A stretch of DNA of 7,274 nt from an uncultured Oscillospiraceae bacterium. GTDB lineage: Bacteria; Bacillota_A; Clostridia; Oscillospirales; Oscillospiraceae. The stretch is from assembly GCA_900770015.1 (NCBI GenBank), contig CAAGIU010000286.1, positions 1-7,274 of the forward strand, read 5' to 3'. The notes beneath the pieces were generated by a model. The model was not told the origin of the DNA, searched no databases, and saw only the letters and a program-made list of their open reading frames with translations. The position numbers were made by a program, and so were the translations under genes. Within the stretch, counting starts at the first letter, position 1. Every line of letters begins with the position of its first letter. Positions 1 to 6,174 of the stretch are shown here, piece by piece.

Positions 1-141
1 AGGGGAGGATATTATCCTCCCGCGCGGTATCATCTGTCCATTTTTGCATCCTGCCAGGCGCATTCGTACCATGTCGGACTTGGTCCCATTCAACGGAACA
101 CTCAGAAATCATTCGCTGGCGGGAGGATGCTATCCTCTCCT
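1..141. repeat. Short element bounded by ~23-bp imperfect terminal inverted repeats (MITE-like)
   Basis: Bases 1-23 and the reverse complement of 119-141 match at 20 of 23 positions by hand count. Each end is itself a hairpin: GGGAGGATA (3-11) faces TATCCTCCC (13-21), and GAGGAT (123-128) faces ATCCTC (132-137). The ~95 bases between them carry no credible ORF. This is the architecture of a miniature inverted-repeat or REP-type element. The left end touches the window edge, so the true boundary is unknown and the element may extend further. No target-site duplication can be checked. Confidence 0.6.
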
Positions 142-153
142 ACAGTGGCTGGG
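65..153 (+). repeat. Dispersed ~89-bp intergenic repeat, copy 1
   Basis: This stretch aligns with the reverse complement of 5836-5923 at about three quarters identity with one 1-base gap (hand alignment). The best-conserved blocks are the first nine bases (CGTACCATG), a 21-base block at 85-105 (17 of 21 identical), and the last 37 bases at 117-153 (33 of 37 identical), which include the GAGGAT/ATCCTC hairpin. The blocks between are diverged. The repeat sits just before the hpt leader and overlaps the inverted-repeat-bounded element at 1-141, so these may be one composite element. It does not look coding. Confidence 0.7.
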
Positions 154-178
154 CTGTTTTTCTGTCACATGTAAATAA

Positions 179-194
179 TTGGTATTCCTACCAA
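179..194. promoter_or_regulatory. Perfect palindrome in the hpt leader
   Basis: TTGGTA (179-184), spacer TTCC, TACCAA (189-194) is a perfect 6-4-6 inverted repeat ending 8 bases before the AGGAGG ribosome binding site (203-208) of hpt. It could be a repressor operator or a small RNA hairpin that affects translation. I find no convincing promoter between the upstream repeat and this site, so the hpt transcription start is not located. A 6-bp palindrome can occur by chance; the position is what makes it worth listing. Confidence 0.35.
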
Positions 195-215
195 AAAGAT
201 ACAGGAGGAAATACA

Positions 216-758
216 ATGGAAAAGGATATTCAGGAGATTCTTATCAGTGAAGAACAGCTCCGCAGCCGGATTGCGGAGCTTGGCGAGGAGCTCACCCGGG
301 ATTACGCAGGCAAGGACCCCATCATCGTCGGCGTTCTCAAGGGCGTGGTGGTTTTCTATGCCGATATGATCCGCCAGATCAAGGTGCCCTGCCAGATGGA
401 TTTCATGTGGATCTCCTCCTATCAGGGAACCGATTCCACCGGTCAGATGGTGGTCAAGCGGGATGTGGCAGGCGAGGTGAAGGGCCGCCATGTGCTGATC
501 CTGGAGGATATCTACGACACCGGCAATTCCCTGGACTTTACTTACCGGCATCTGCTGGCAAAGGAGCCTGCATCGCTGAAGATCTGCACCCTGCTGGATA
601 AGCCGGAGCGGCGCAAGCCCGGTATCACCCTGAAGCCGGACTATGTGGGCTTCACCGTTCCCAATGCCTTTGTGGTGGGCTATGGTTTGGACTACAATGA
701 GCACTACCGCAATCTGCCCTATGTGGGCATCCTCAAGCCTGAGGTTTACGAAAAATAA
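216..758 (+). CDS. hpt: Hypoxanthine phosphoribosyltransferase
   Basis: This is a 180-residue cytosolic type I phosphoribosyltransferase that converts hypoxanthine (and usually guanine) plus PRPP to the nucleotide in purine salvage. The PRPP-binding motif ILEDIYDTGNS spans residues 95-105, with acidic residues E97/D98 and the expected catalytic D101. The flexible loop begins at SSYQG (67-71). The purine-contacting Lys is K129 (LLDKPERR), and the C-terminal PDYVGF...VVGYGLDYNE segment (141-162) supplies the base-stacking and metal-site residues found in the family. Length is normal and all key residues are present. The ATG at 216 is preceded by AGGAGG with a 7-base gap, which fixes the start. 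The stop lies 12 bases before ftsH, whose ribosome binding site overlaps this stop codon, so the two are probably cotranscribed; hpt-ftsH adjacency is common in Firmicutes. A weak lead is the palindrome in the leader. Confidence 0.97.
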   Translation: MEKDIQEILISEEQLRSRIAELGEELTRDYAGKDPIIVGVLKGVVVFYADMIRQIKVPCQMDFMWISSYQGTDSTGQMVVKRDVAGEVKGRHVLILEDIYDTGNSLDFTYRHLLAKEPASLKICTLLDKPERRKPGITLKPDYVGFTVPNAFVVGYGLDYNEHYRNLPYVGILKPEVYEK

Positions 759-770
759 GGAGTTTTACCA

Positions 771-2666
771 TTGAAAAACCGCACTCGATTCATTCCTCTG
801 ATTGTATATGCCCTGGTTCTGACACTGGTGCTGGGCTGGGCCAACGGGGCGTTCGGCCAGAAGAGCAACACCATTCCCTACAGCGACCTGCGCGCACTCT
901 TCCGGACGGAGCAGGTGGAAGCCTTCATCGTGGAGGGGGATACCATCACCCTGAAGCTGAGGCAGCCCTATGCCGGCAAGACCACCGTCTCCAGCGGCCT
1001 GGCCGATCCGGAGCTGTTCCGGCAGGAGCTGCAGCCGCTGTTTGACGAGCAGACGGCCTCCGGGGTGCTGCAAAGCTACGACTTTGTCCCGGCGCGCACC
1101 TATACCCCCTATGACTATATCATTCCGCTGCTGGTGGTGGGGGGTGTGCTGCTGCTGGCCTGGACCATGATCATGAGCCGCATGAACGGCAGCAACCCCA
1201 TGAACCAGTTTGGCAAGGCCAGAACGGTGCTGGGTGTGCCGGACAACAAGAAGGTCACCTTCGACGATGTGGCAGGCGCCGACGAGGAAAAGCAGGAGCT
1301 GCAGGAGGTGGTGGATTTCCTCCGCAATCCCGACAAGTATACCCAGATCGGCGCCCGCATCCCCCACGGACTGCTGCTGGTGGGCCCTCCGGGCACCGGC
1401 AAGACGCTGCTGGCCAGAGCCACCGCAGGCGAAGCCGGGGTGCAGTTTTTGTCCATCTCCGGCTCTGACTTTGTGGAGATGTACGTGGGCGTTGGCGCCA
1501 GCCGTGTCCGTGACCTCTTCGACCAGGCCAAGAAGGCGGCTCCCGCCATCATCTTCATCGATGAGATCGATGCCGTGGGCAGAAAGCGCGGCAGCGGTCT
1601 GGGCGGCGGTCACGACGAAAAGGAACAGACCCTGAACCAGCTGCTGGTGGAAATGGACGGCTTTGGCCGCACCGAGGGTATCATCGTCCTGGCTGCCACC
1701 AACCGTCCCGACATTCTGGACCCCGCCCTGCTGCGTCCCGGCCGCTTTGACCGTCAGATCCAGGTGAACCGCCCCGATGTGAAGGGCCGGGAGGAGATCC
1801 TGAAGGTTCATGCCAAGGGCAAGCGCCTGGATGAGTCCGTGGATCTGAAGACCGTGGCCCGCTCCACCTCCGGCTTCACCGGGGCTGACCTGAGCAACCT
1901 GTTGAACGAGGCCGCCATTCTGGCAGCCAGGGAAAACCGTCCCGCCCTGACCATGGAGGACGTGAACGAGGCCATGATGAAGATCGTGGCAGGCCCCGCC
2001 AAGAAGAGCCATGTGGCATCCCGCCGGGATCTGAAGACCACCGCCATCCATGAGGCCGGTCACGCCGTGGCCATGTACCGCCTGCCCACCCACGATCCCG
2101 TGCGGCAGATCTCCATTGTGCCCAGAGGAAGAAGCCTGGGCGCAACCTGGTATTTGCCCAAGGATGATTCGTCCAACCTGACGAGAAACGAAATGTACGA
2201 GCAGATCGTCGGCCTGCTGGGAGGACGGGTGGCGGAGGCGCTGTTCCTGGGAGATATCTCCGTGGGCGCCTCCAACGACATCGACAGGGCCACCAAGCTG
2301 GCCAAGGATATGGTGGCCCGCTACGGCATGTGCGAGCGGCTGGGCACGGTGTCCTATCTGGATGACGGCGAGGTCTTCATCGGCAGAGATTACCAGACCA
2401 CCAAGAGCTATTCCGAGCAGGTGGCTGGCGCCATCGATGAGGAAGTGAAGAAGCTCATCGACAAGGCCTATGACCACTGCCGCCAGATTCTCACGCAGAA
2501 CAGCGAAAAGCTCAACGCCGTGGCCGACTACCTGCTGGCCCATGAAACCATCACCGGAGCCCAGTTTGAAGACCTGATGGAAGGCCGGGAGATTGGCGCT
2601 TCCTCCACCACCGCCCTCACCGACGGCTTTGAAGAAAAAGGCGAACCCGGGGACACTGCGGAATAA
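771..2666 (+). CDS. ftsH: ATP-dependent zinc metalloprotease FtsH
   Basis: A 631-residue membrane-anchored AAA+ protease that degrades misfolded membrane proteins and short-lived regulators, normally as a hexamer. Order of parts: transmembrane segment (~7-25), an ~90-residue extracytoplasmic domain, a second transmembrane segment (~116-134), then the cytosolic AAA+ module. That module has Walker A GPPGTGKT (205-212), the pore loop around F234-V235, Walker B with D264/E265, and the second region of homology (308-328) with arginine fingers R322 and R325. The M41 protease site is HEAGH (427-431), with D503 in GASNDID as the expected third zinc ligand. All catalytic residues are intact and the length is typical. 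The start is TTG at 771: AAGGAG at 757-762 lies 8 bases before it and no ATG fits the signal. The ribosome binding site overlaps the hpt stop, suggesting translational coupling. The acidic C-terminal tail (~617-631) is probably disordered. A terminator follows at 2756-2798. Confidence 0.97.
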   Translation: MKNRTRFIPLIVYALVLTLVLGWANGAFGQKSNTIPYSDLRALFRTEQVEAFIVEGDTITLKLRQPYAGKTTVSSGLADPELFRQELQPLFDEQTASGVLQSYDFVPARTYTPYDYIIPLLVVGGVLLLAWTMIMSRMNGSNPMNQFGKARTVLGVPDNKKVTFDDVAGADEEKQELQEVVDFLRNPDKYTQIGARIPHGLLLVGPPGTGKTLLARATAGEAGVQFLSISGSDFVEMYVGVGASRVRDLFDQAKKAAPAIIFIDEIDAVGRKRGSGLGGGHDEKEQTLNQLLVEMDGFGRTEGIIVLAATNRPDILDPALLRPGRFDRQIQVNRPDVKGREEILKVHAKGKRLDESVDLKTVARSTSGFTGADLSNLLNEAAILAARENRPALTMEDVNEAMMKIVAGPAKKSHVASRRDLKTTAIHEAGHAVAMYRLPTHDPVRQISIVPRGRSLGATWYLPKDDSSNLTRNEMYEQIVGLLGGRVAEALFLGDISVGASNDIDRATKLAKDMVARYGMCERLGTVSYLDDGEVFIGRDYQTTKSYSEQVAGAIDEEVKKLIDKAYDHCRQILTQNSEKLNAVADYLLAHETITGAQFEDLMEGREIGASSTTALTDGFEEKGEPGDTAE

Positions 2667-2755
2667 TCCCAATGTTTTGCCCAGCTCCCCTACAATGGCA
2701 TGGCAATGATTGTACCCGATTCCATTCAACCCACCGGAAACCACAACCTTCTCTC

Positions 2756-2798
2756 AAAAAAACCTCGCCGGAAAGAATCCTTTCCGGCGAGGTTTTTT
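2756..2798. terminator. Bidirectional intrinsic terminator between convergent genes
   Basis: A perfect 13-bp GC-rich stem (2763-2775 with 2780-2792) closes a 4-base loop (AATC). It is flanked by seven A (2756-2762) and six T (2793-2798), so it can act as a Rho-independent terminator on both strands. On the plus strand it ends the hpt-ftsH unit about 90 bases after ftsH; on the minus strand it begins about 12 bases after the stop of the hemolysin III family gene. Confidence 0.95.
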
Positions 2799-2810
2799 GC
2801 AGTATGGGGT

Positions 2811-3482
2811 TTACAGCGCATACAGCAGCACCGCGAAGAACTGCAGGACGCTGCCCAGCAGGACAAAGACATGGAATACCGAGTGCATCCACCTCTTCTT
2901 CGAGCCGATGCCGTAGAGCACAGCGCCGATGGTGTAGGCGATGCCGCCGTAGAGCAGAAGCAGGAAACCGCTGCCGCCCAGCACCTGATAGGCCTGCTTC
3001 AAAAACGGCAGGATGGCCCAGCCCAGGCCAATGTAGCAGATCATGGAGAGCACGTTGTATTTCTTCAGGTCGATGGCCGTCAGCACCGCTGCCAGAATTG
3101 CCGTGGCCCACTCGAAGCAGAACAGACCCCAGCCCAGCTTCGGGTAGACGGGGCGAATGGCGGACAGGGCCATCACGGTGTAGGTGCCGGCGATCAGGAA
3201 ATAAATGGTGCAGTGGTCCACCACCTGCATGACCTTCTTGGCCATGCCCGGGGTCATTCCGTGGTAGACGCTGGACACGGTGTACAGCGCGATCAGGCTG
3301 ACGCCATAGATGCTGGAGGCGACAATGCCGTAAACATTGTGATGCGCCGACGCCACAACGATGCAGAGCACCAATGCCGCGATGGCGGCTGCGGCACCCA
3401 GAGCATGGGTGGCGGAGTTGGTGATCTCTTCAGCCAGGGTGTAGTTTGGCAGTTTGCGGTCGGCGAGCTTGGTTCGTTTCAT
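2811..3482 (-). CDS. Hemolysin III / TrhA family (PAQR) seven-transmembrane protein
   Basis: A 223-residue integral membrane protein with seven predicted hydrophobic segments and the PAQR signature residues: E19, N22 and H26 in EEITNSATHALG, the Ser pair 70-71 followed by H74 in SSVYHG, D89-H90 at the start of a helix, and H200/H204 in HSVFH near the C-terminus. By analogy with adiponectin receptors, H74, H200 and H204 would bind a membrane-embedded zinc, with D89 nearby. Members are annotated hemolysin III or YqfA/TrhA; their bacterial role, linked to membrane-lipid or fluidity control, is not settled, and haemolytic activity should not be assumed. The open frame extends 19 codons upstream, but I prefer the ATG at 3480-3482 because AAGGAAGG lies just before it and the extra N-terminus is polar and unlike the family. 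The gene is monocistronic, divergent from lysA and convergent with ftsH. Confidence 0.92.
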   Translation of the reverse strand: MKRTKLADRKLPNYTLAEEITNSATHALGAAAAIAALVLCIVVASAHHNVYGIVASSIYGVSLIALYTVSSVYHGMTPGMAKKVMQVVDHCTIYFLIAGTYTVMALSAIRPVYPKLGWGLFCFEWATAILAAVLTAIDLKKYNVLSMICYIGLGWAILPFLKQAYQVLGGSGFLLLLYGGIAYTIGAVLYGIGSKKRWMHSVFHVFVLLGSVLQFFAVLLYAL

Positions 3483-3534
3483 GGAAAAATCCTTCCTTTC
3501 CGATGGGGAGCGCGGCTGCGTTTTGGATGGAATT

Positions 3535-3543
3535 ATCATAGCA
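3535..3543 (-). promoter_or_regulatory. Candidate extended -10 promoter of the hemolysin III family gene
   Basis: Read on the minus strand this is TGCTATGAT, a TGn-extended -10 element with one mismatch to TATAAT. The -35 region 17 bases upstream is poor, as is common with extended -10 promoters. It would give a leader of roughly 45 bases before the ATG at 3482. Prediction only. Confidence 0.45.
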
Positions 3544-3592
3544 CGTTTGGGGCGAAATGCACCCTACATCGGGTGCTCCACGCCCTACTGCG

Positions 3593-3625
3593 GCGTCTCT
3601 ACCACTCTACCGGGGGTAGAGACGC
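3593..3625. promoter_or_regulatory. 11-bp inverted repeat between divergent promoters
   Basis: GCGTCTCTACC (3593-3603) is the exact reverse complement of GGTAGAGACGC (3615-3625), with an 11-base spacer. The spacer contains a second copy of CTCTACC (3605-3611), which can pair with the same right arm to make a tighter 7-bp hairpin with a GGG loop. It lies 31 bases upstream of the lysA -35 element and about 50 bases upstream of the candidate -10 of the divergent gene. A regulator operator is plausible, as is a remnant of a repeat. It has no T-tract, so a terminator is unlikely. Confidence 0.5.
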
Positions 3626-3656
3626 AATTCTCCTGTCAGAAAGTCCCAAAAAAGGG

Positions 3657-3685
3657 TTGACAAATTGTGCATTTTCCCATAAAAT
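3657..3685 (+). promoter_or_regulatory. Sigma-A type promoter of lysA
   Basis: A consensus -35 TTGACA (3657-3662), a 17-base spacer, and -10 TAAAAT (3680-3685; one mismatch). This is the strongest promoter match in the window. Transcription would start near 3692, leaving a leader of about 87 bases before the ATG of lysA. That is too short for a lysine riboswitch, and I see none. Confidence 0.82.
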
Positions 3686-3778
3686 CAAAACAATACGGTC
3701 CCGGTAACGAAATGGGCTGCTCCACTGTCGCCGCAGACAATTTGTTCAGAGGCTCCTTAGAAAGAAGAGGCAAAGACT

Positions 3779-5041
3779 ATGAAAAAAACATCGTTTCTGA
3801 CCCTGGAAAAGGCGAAGGAAATCACGACTCAGATTCCCACTCCCTTCCATATTTATGACGAGGCAGGCATCCGCGCCAACGCCAGAGCACTAAAAAAGGC
3901 GTTCTCCTGGAACAAGGGCTACAAGGAGTACTTTGCTGTCAAGGCGACCCCCAACCCCTATATTCTTCAGATCCTGAAGGAGGAGGGCTGCGGCTGCGAC
4001 TGCGCCACCTACACCGAGCTGCTGATGGCCGAGGCCGTGGGCATCACCGGCCATGAGATCATGTTTTCCTCCAACGTCACCCCGAAGAAGGACATGGAGA
4101 AGGCCCGGGAGCTGGGCGCCTACATCAATCTGGACGATGCCACCCATGTGGATTTCCTGGCCAGCCTGGGCCAGGTGCCCGAGACGGTCTGCCTGCGCTA
4201 TAACCCCGGCGGCTCCTTCAGCCTGGGCAACACCATCATGGATATGCCCCGGGACGCCAAGTACGGCATGACCGAGGATCAGATGGCCGGCGCCATCAAC
4301 CGCCTGATGAAGCTGGGCACCAAGCACTTCGGCATCCATGCCTTCCTGGCTTCCAACACCACCACCAACGAGTATTATCCGGAACTGGCCAGCCAGCTGT
4401 TCCGTCTGGCGGTCCGGCTGCGCAACGCCACCGGCGCGGACTTCCGGTTCATCAACCTCTCCGGCGGCATCGGCGTGGACTACCGCCCCGAGCAGCCCCG
4501 CTGCGATATCCAGACCATCGGCGACGGCGTTCGCACACGCTATGAGCAGATCATGACTCCTGCGGGCATGGGCGATGTGGCCATTTTCACCGAGCTGGGC
4601 CGCTTCATGCTGGCGCCCTACGGCCATCTGGTTTCCACCGTTCTGCACCAGAAGCACATCTACCGGGAGTACATCGGCCTGGACGCCTGTGCAGCCGACC
4701 TGATGCGGCCCGCCATGTACGGCGCTTACCATCACATCACCGTGCTGGGCAAGGAAGACGCCATTTTGGACCATGTATATGATGTCACCGGCGGCCTGTG
4801 CGAGAACAACGACAAGTTTGCCATCGAGCGCAGCCTGCCCCAGATCGACGTGGGCGACATCCTGGTCATCCATGATACCGGCGCCCACGGCTTCTCCATG
4901 GGCTATAATTACAACGGCAAGCTCCGCTCTGCGGAGGTTCTGCTGAAGCAGGACGGCAGCTTCCAGCTGATCCGCCGGGCCGAAACCCCCATGGACTATT
5001 TCGCTACCCTGGATATAACGGAATTCAGCTTCCACAATTGA
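3779..5041 (+). CDS. lysA: Diaminopimelate decarboxylase (PLP fold type III)
   Basis: A 420-residue cytosolic enzyme expected to decarboxylate meso-diaminopimelate to L-lysine, the last step of lysine synthesis. The N-terminal alanine-racemase-type barrel has the PLP Schiff-base lysine K55 in YFAVKATPNP (51-60). The phosphate-binding glycine loop is LSGGIGVDY (227-235). TELGR (271-275) stands where the family has EPGR. The C-terminal beta domain has CENND (341-345), with C341 as the expected cross-subunit active-site residue, and GFSMGYNYNG (371-380), the counterpart of the usual GFSMASNYN. The usual HIGS segment reads FGIHAFLASN (184-193), so this is a divergent subfamily; another amino-acid decarboxylase of the same fold is possible but less likely given CENND and GYNYN. 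AGAGG lies 8 bases before the ATG. The gene has its own promoter and terminator, with no lysine-pathway neighbours here. Confidence 0.87.
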   Translation: MKKTSFLTLEKAKEITTQIPTPFHIYDEAGIRANARALKKAFSWNKGYKEYFAVKATPNPYILQILKEEGCGCDCATYTELLMAEAVGITGHEIMFSSNVTPKKDMEKARELGAYINLDDATHVDFLASLGQVPETVCLRYNPGGSFSLGNTIMDMPRDAKYGMTEDQMAGAINRLMKLGTKHFGIHAFLASNTTTNEYYPELASQLFRLAVRLRNATGADFRFINLSGGIGVDYRPEQPRCDIQTIGDGVRTRYEQIMTPAGMGDVAIFTELGRFMLAPYGHLVSTVLHQKHIYREYIGLDACAADLMRPAMYGAYHHITVLGKEDAILDHVYDVTGGLCENNDKFAIERSLPQIDVGDILVIHDTGAHGFSMGYNYNGKLRSAEVLLKQDGSFQLIRRAETPMDYFATLDITEFSFHN

Positions 5042-5127
5042 CGGCGCTGCTGTTCATCAGAATCTGAGGATCGGATACCGGGTTTTCCCCGCAGATACCC
5101 GTAAATTCAATATTTATGCAACTGTTT

Positions 5128-5166
5128 TCTCCCGGAATCCCAAAAGACTCCGGGAGATTTTTCTTT
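5128..5166 (+). terminator. Intrinsic terminator of lysA
   Basis: TCTCCCGGA (5128-5136) pairs exactly with TCCGGGAGA (5149-5157) over a 12-base loop, followed by TTTTTCTTT (5158-5166). It lies 86 bases past the lysA stop. The bases between (5042-5127) show nothing else I can name. Confidence 0.9.
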
Positions 5167-5242
5167 GCGAGGAATGTGCAACATCACTAAAAATGTCATG
5201 GAAAATTTGGACTGTGATAGCAAAAATAACAAGAAAAATTCA

Positions 5243-5270
5243 TGTTTTTCCGATGGCGATATGCTATAAT
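5243..5270 (+). promoter_or_regulatory. Extended -10 promoter of the CBS gene
   Basis: TGCTATAAT (5262-5270) is a perfect extended -10 element. The best -35 candidate, around 5243-5248 (TGTTTT), is weak, which fits an extended -10 promoter. The surrounding 60 bases are clearly more AT-rich than the rest of the window. Transcription would begin near 5277, giving a leader of about 50 bases. Confidence 0.7.
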
Positions 5271-5326
5271 ATGAGTGGTGAGAAAAGTTGCATTCTGCAG
5301 ACCAACCACCGAGAAGGAGAACCTGA

Positions 5327-5740
5327 ATGAATAATATTTTGTTTTTTCTGCTGCCGAAGGCCATGTGTGCGTACCTTTACGACGACTATACCATGCGGCA
5401 GGCCCTGGAAAAAATGGAGGTTGCGGGCTATCAGGCACTGCCCATCCTGAATCGCCGGGGAGAATACAGAGGTACCCTGACAGAGGGCGACCTGCTCTGG
5501 GCCATGAAGAATATGTGCTATATGGATATCCGTCAGGCCGAGGCCCACAAGATCATGGAGATTTCCCGCCGGAAGGATCATGTCCCCGTGGGCGTCACCA
5601 CCTCCATGCACGAGCTGATCGACCGGGCTTCCACCCAGAATTTTGTCCCCGTGGTGGATGACAAGCAGACCTTCATCGGCATCATCAAGCGCAGCTCCAT
5701 CATCCAGTACTGCAAGCAGACCCTCTTCCCCGAGGATTGA
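5327..5740 (+). CDS. Two-CBS-domain (Bateman module) protein, possibly a nucleotide sensor
   Basis: A 137-residue soluble protein made almost entirely of two CBS domains, at about residues 10-62 and 78-131, with no enzyme or transporter domain attached. CBS domains bind adenine nucleotides or related ligands. The first repeat ends in GTLTEGDLLW (49-58), with the Thr/Asp pattern (T52, D55) often used to hold ribose. The matching stretch of the second repeat, GIIKRSSII (118-126), lacks the Asp, so the two sites probably differ. QNFVPVVDD (104-112) is a strong CBS core. Size and layout resemble the stand-alone proteins DarB/CbpB of Bacillus and Listeria, which bind cyclic di-AMP; that is an inference from architecture, not a demonstrated orthology. 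AAGGAG lies 7 bases before the ATG. The gene has its own promoter and terminator, so neighbours give no clue to its partner. Confidence 0.9.
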   Translation: MNNILFFLLPKAMCAYLYDDYTMRQALEKMEVAGYQALPILNRRGEYRGTLTEGDLLWAMKNMCYMDIRQAEAHKIMEISRRKDHVPVGVTTSMHELIDRASTQNFVPVVDDKQTFIGIIKRSSIIQYCKQTLFPED

Positions 5741-5754
5741 TTTTCCATACCCCA

Positions 5755-5789
5755 CCGGCTGCCCCGACTCCCGAGGCGGCCGGTTTTTT
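5755..5789 (+). terminator. Intrinsic terminator of the CBS gene
   Basis: CCGGCTGCC (5755-5763) pairs with GGCGGCCGG (5775-5783), nine pairs including one G-U, over an 11-base loop. Six T follow (5784-5789). It begins 14 bases after the stop codon. Confidence 0.9.
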
Positions 5790-5835
5790 ATGGTTTAGCG
5801 CGGCAGAGGGGTGCGATTTGGCGAGGCAATTACCT

Positions 5836-5923
5836 CCCAGCTATTGTAGGGGAGGATATCATCCTCCCGCCACGTAGGTCGACTGCGTATTCCGATGAAT
5901 GGTATTTTGTTGGTCATGGTACG
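5836..5923 (-). repeat. Dispersed ~88-bp intergenic repeat, copy 2 (inverted relative to copy 1)
   Basis: The reverse complement aligns with 65-153 across its whole length, with conserved ends and a diverged middle. The plus-strand core is a hairpin, GGGAGGAT (5850-5857), ATC, ATCCTCCC (5861-5868). CCTCCC at 5833-5838 offers an alternative partner for the GGGGAGG. With the palindromic element directly after it, this fills most of the 385-base gap between the CBS gene and holB. Short open frames across this gap (5795-6031 minus, 5899-6120 plus) run through repeat sequence and are not credible genes. Confidence 0.7.
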
Positions 5924-5930
5924 GAGCGAA

Positions 5931-6086
5931 GCGACCTTGGCTCTCCCTTTGGGAGAGCTGGCTGCCCCAGGGGGGCAGACTGAGAGGGTCCCGCGCTCCA
6001 ATGGACGCTTCCCGACCCTCAACCGGGGCACCCTCTCAGTCAGCCTGTTCGGCTGACAGCTCTCCCAAAGGGAGAGCCAAGGGCGC
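5931..6086. repeat. Long palindromic element with nested hairpins (MITE/REP-like)
   Basis: Outer arms 5935-5960 and 6057-6082 are perfectly complementary over 26 bp; pairing extends to 5931/6086 with one mismatch. Inner arms 5979-5989 and 6030-6040 pair over 11 bp. Each outer arm is also a hairpin by itself: GCTCTCCC with GGGAGAGC at 5940-5958 and at 6059-6077. Between outer and inner arms each side carries its own separate hairpin: CTGCCCC/GGGGCAG (5962-5978) on the left and GTCAGCC/GGCTGAC (6039-6057) on the right. There is no coding content. Similar TTGGCTCTCCC...-type repeats are, from memory, abundant between genes in gut Clostridia. It may be a non-autonomous mobile element, and as RNA it would form a strong structure upstream of holB. 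Confidence 0.88.
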
Positions 6087-6174
6087 TGCCGCGCCAGTGC
6101 AAATCAACTGTACCATTTAACAGCATACTGCAGTTGGCGGTACAAATGGGAATCATTCAAACGAGGAAATAAGT

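Noticed and set aside
765..2744. Long minus-strand open frame of 659 codons opposite ftsH
   Set aside because: It is the in-register antisense frame of a certain gene, is His/Gly/Leu-rich without a recognisable fold, and is explained by absence of TTA, CTA and TCA codons in ftsH.
3483..3539. Extended 242-residue version of the PAQR protein starting at 3539
   Set aside because: The ATG at 3482 has a strong AAGGAAGG site just before it, the candidate promoter -10 overlaps the upstream ATG region, and the extra 19 residues do not look like the family.
2700..3707. Plus-strand open frame of 335 codons opposite the PAQR gene
   Set aside because: It runs through the bidirectional terminator and across the well-supported minus-strand membrane protein gene.
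3686..3778. Lysine riboswitch or leader-peptide attenuator upstream of lysA
   Set aside because: The leader after the predicted promoter is only about 87 bases, with no terminator hairpin, no lysine-rich short ORF and no room for the known riboswitch fold.
3890..5035. Minus-strand open frame of 381 codons opposite lysA
   Set aside because: It is the in-register antisense shadow of lysA, with no ribosome binding site or family resemblance.
5937..6080. Palindromic element read as a CRISPR array or tRNA cluster
   Set aside because: There are only two inverted arms rather than multiple direct repeats with spacers, and no cloverleaf with an anticodon arm can be drawn.
5795..6120. Two short open frames (5795-6031 minus, 5899-6120 plus) in the CBS-holB gap
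   Set aside because: Both read through the dispersed repeat and the palindromic element and lack convincing ribosome binding sites.
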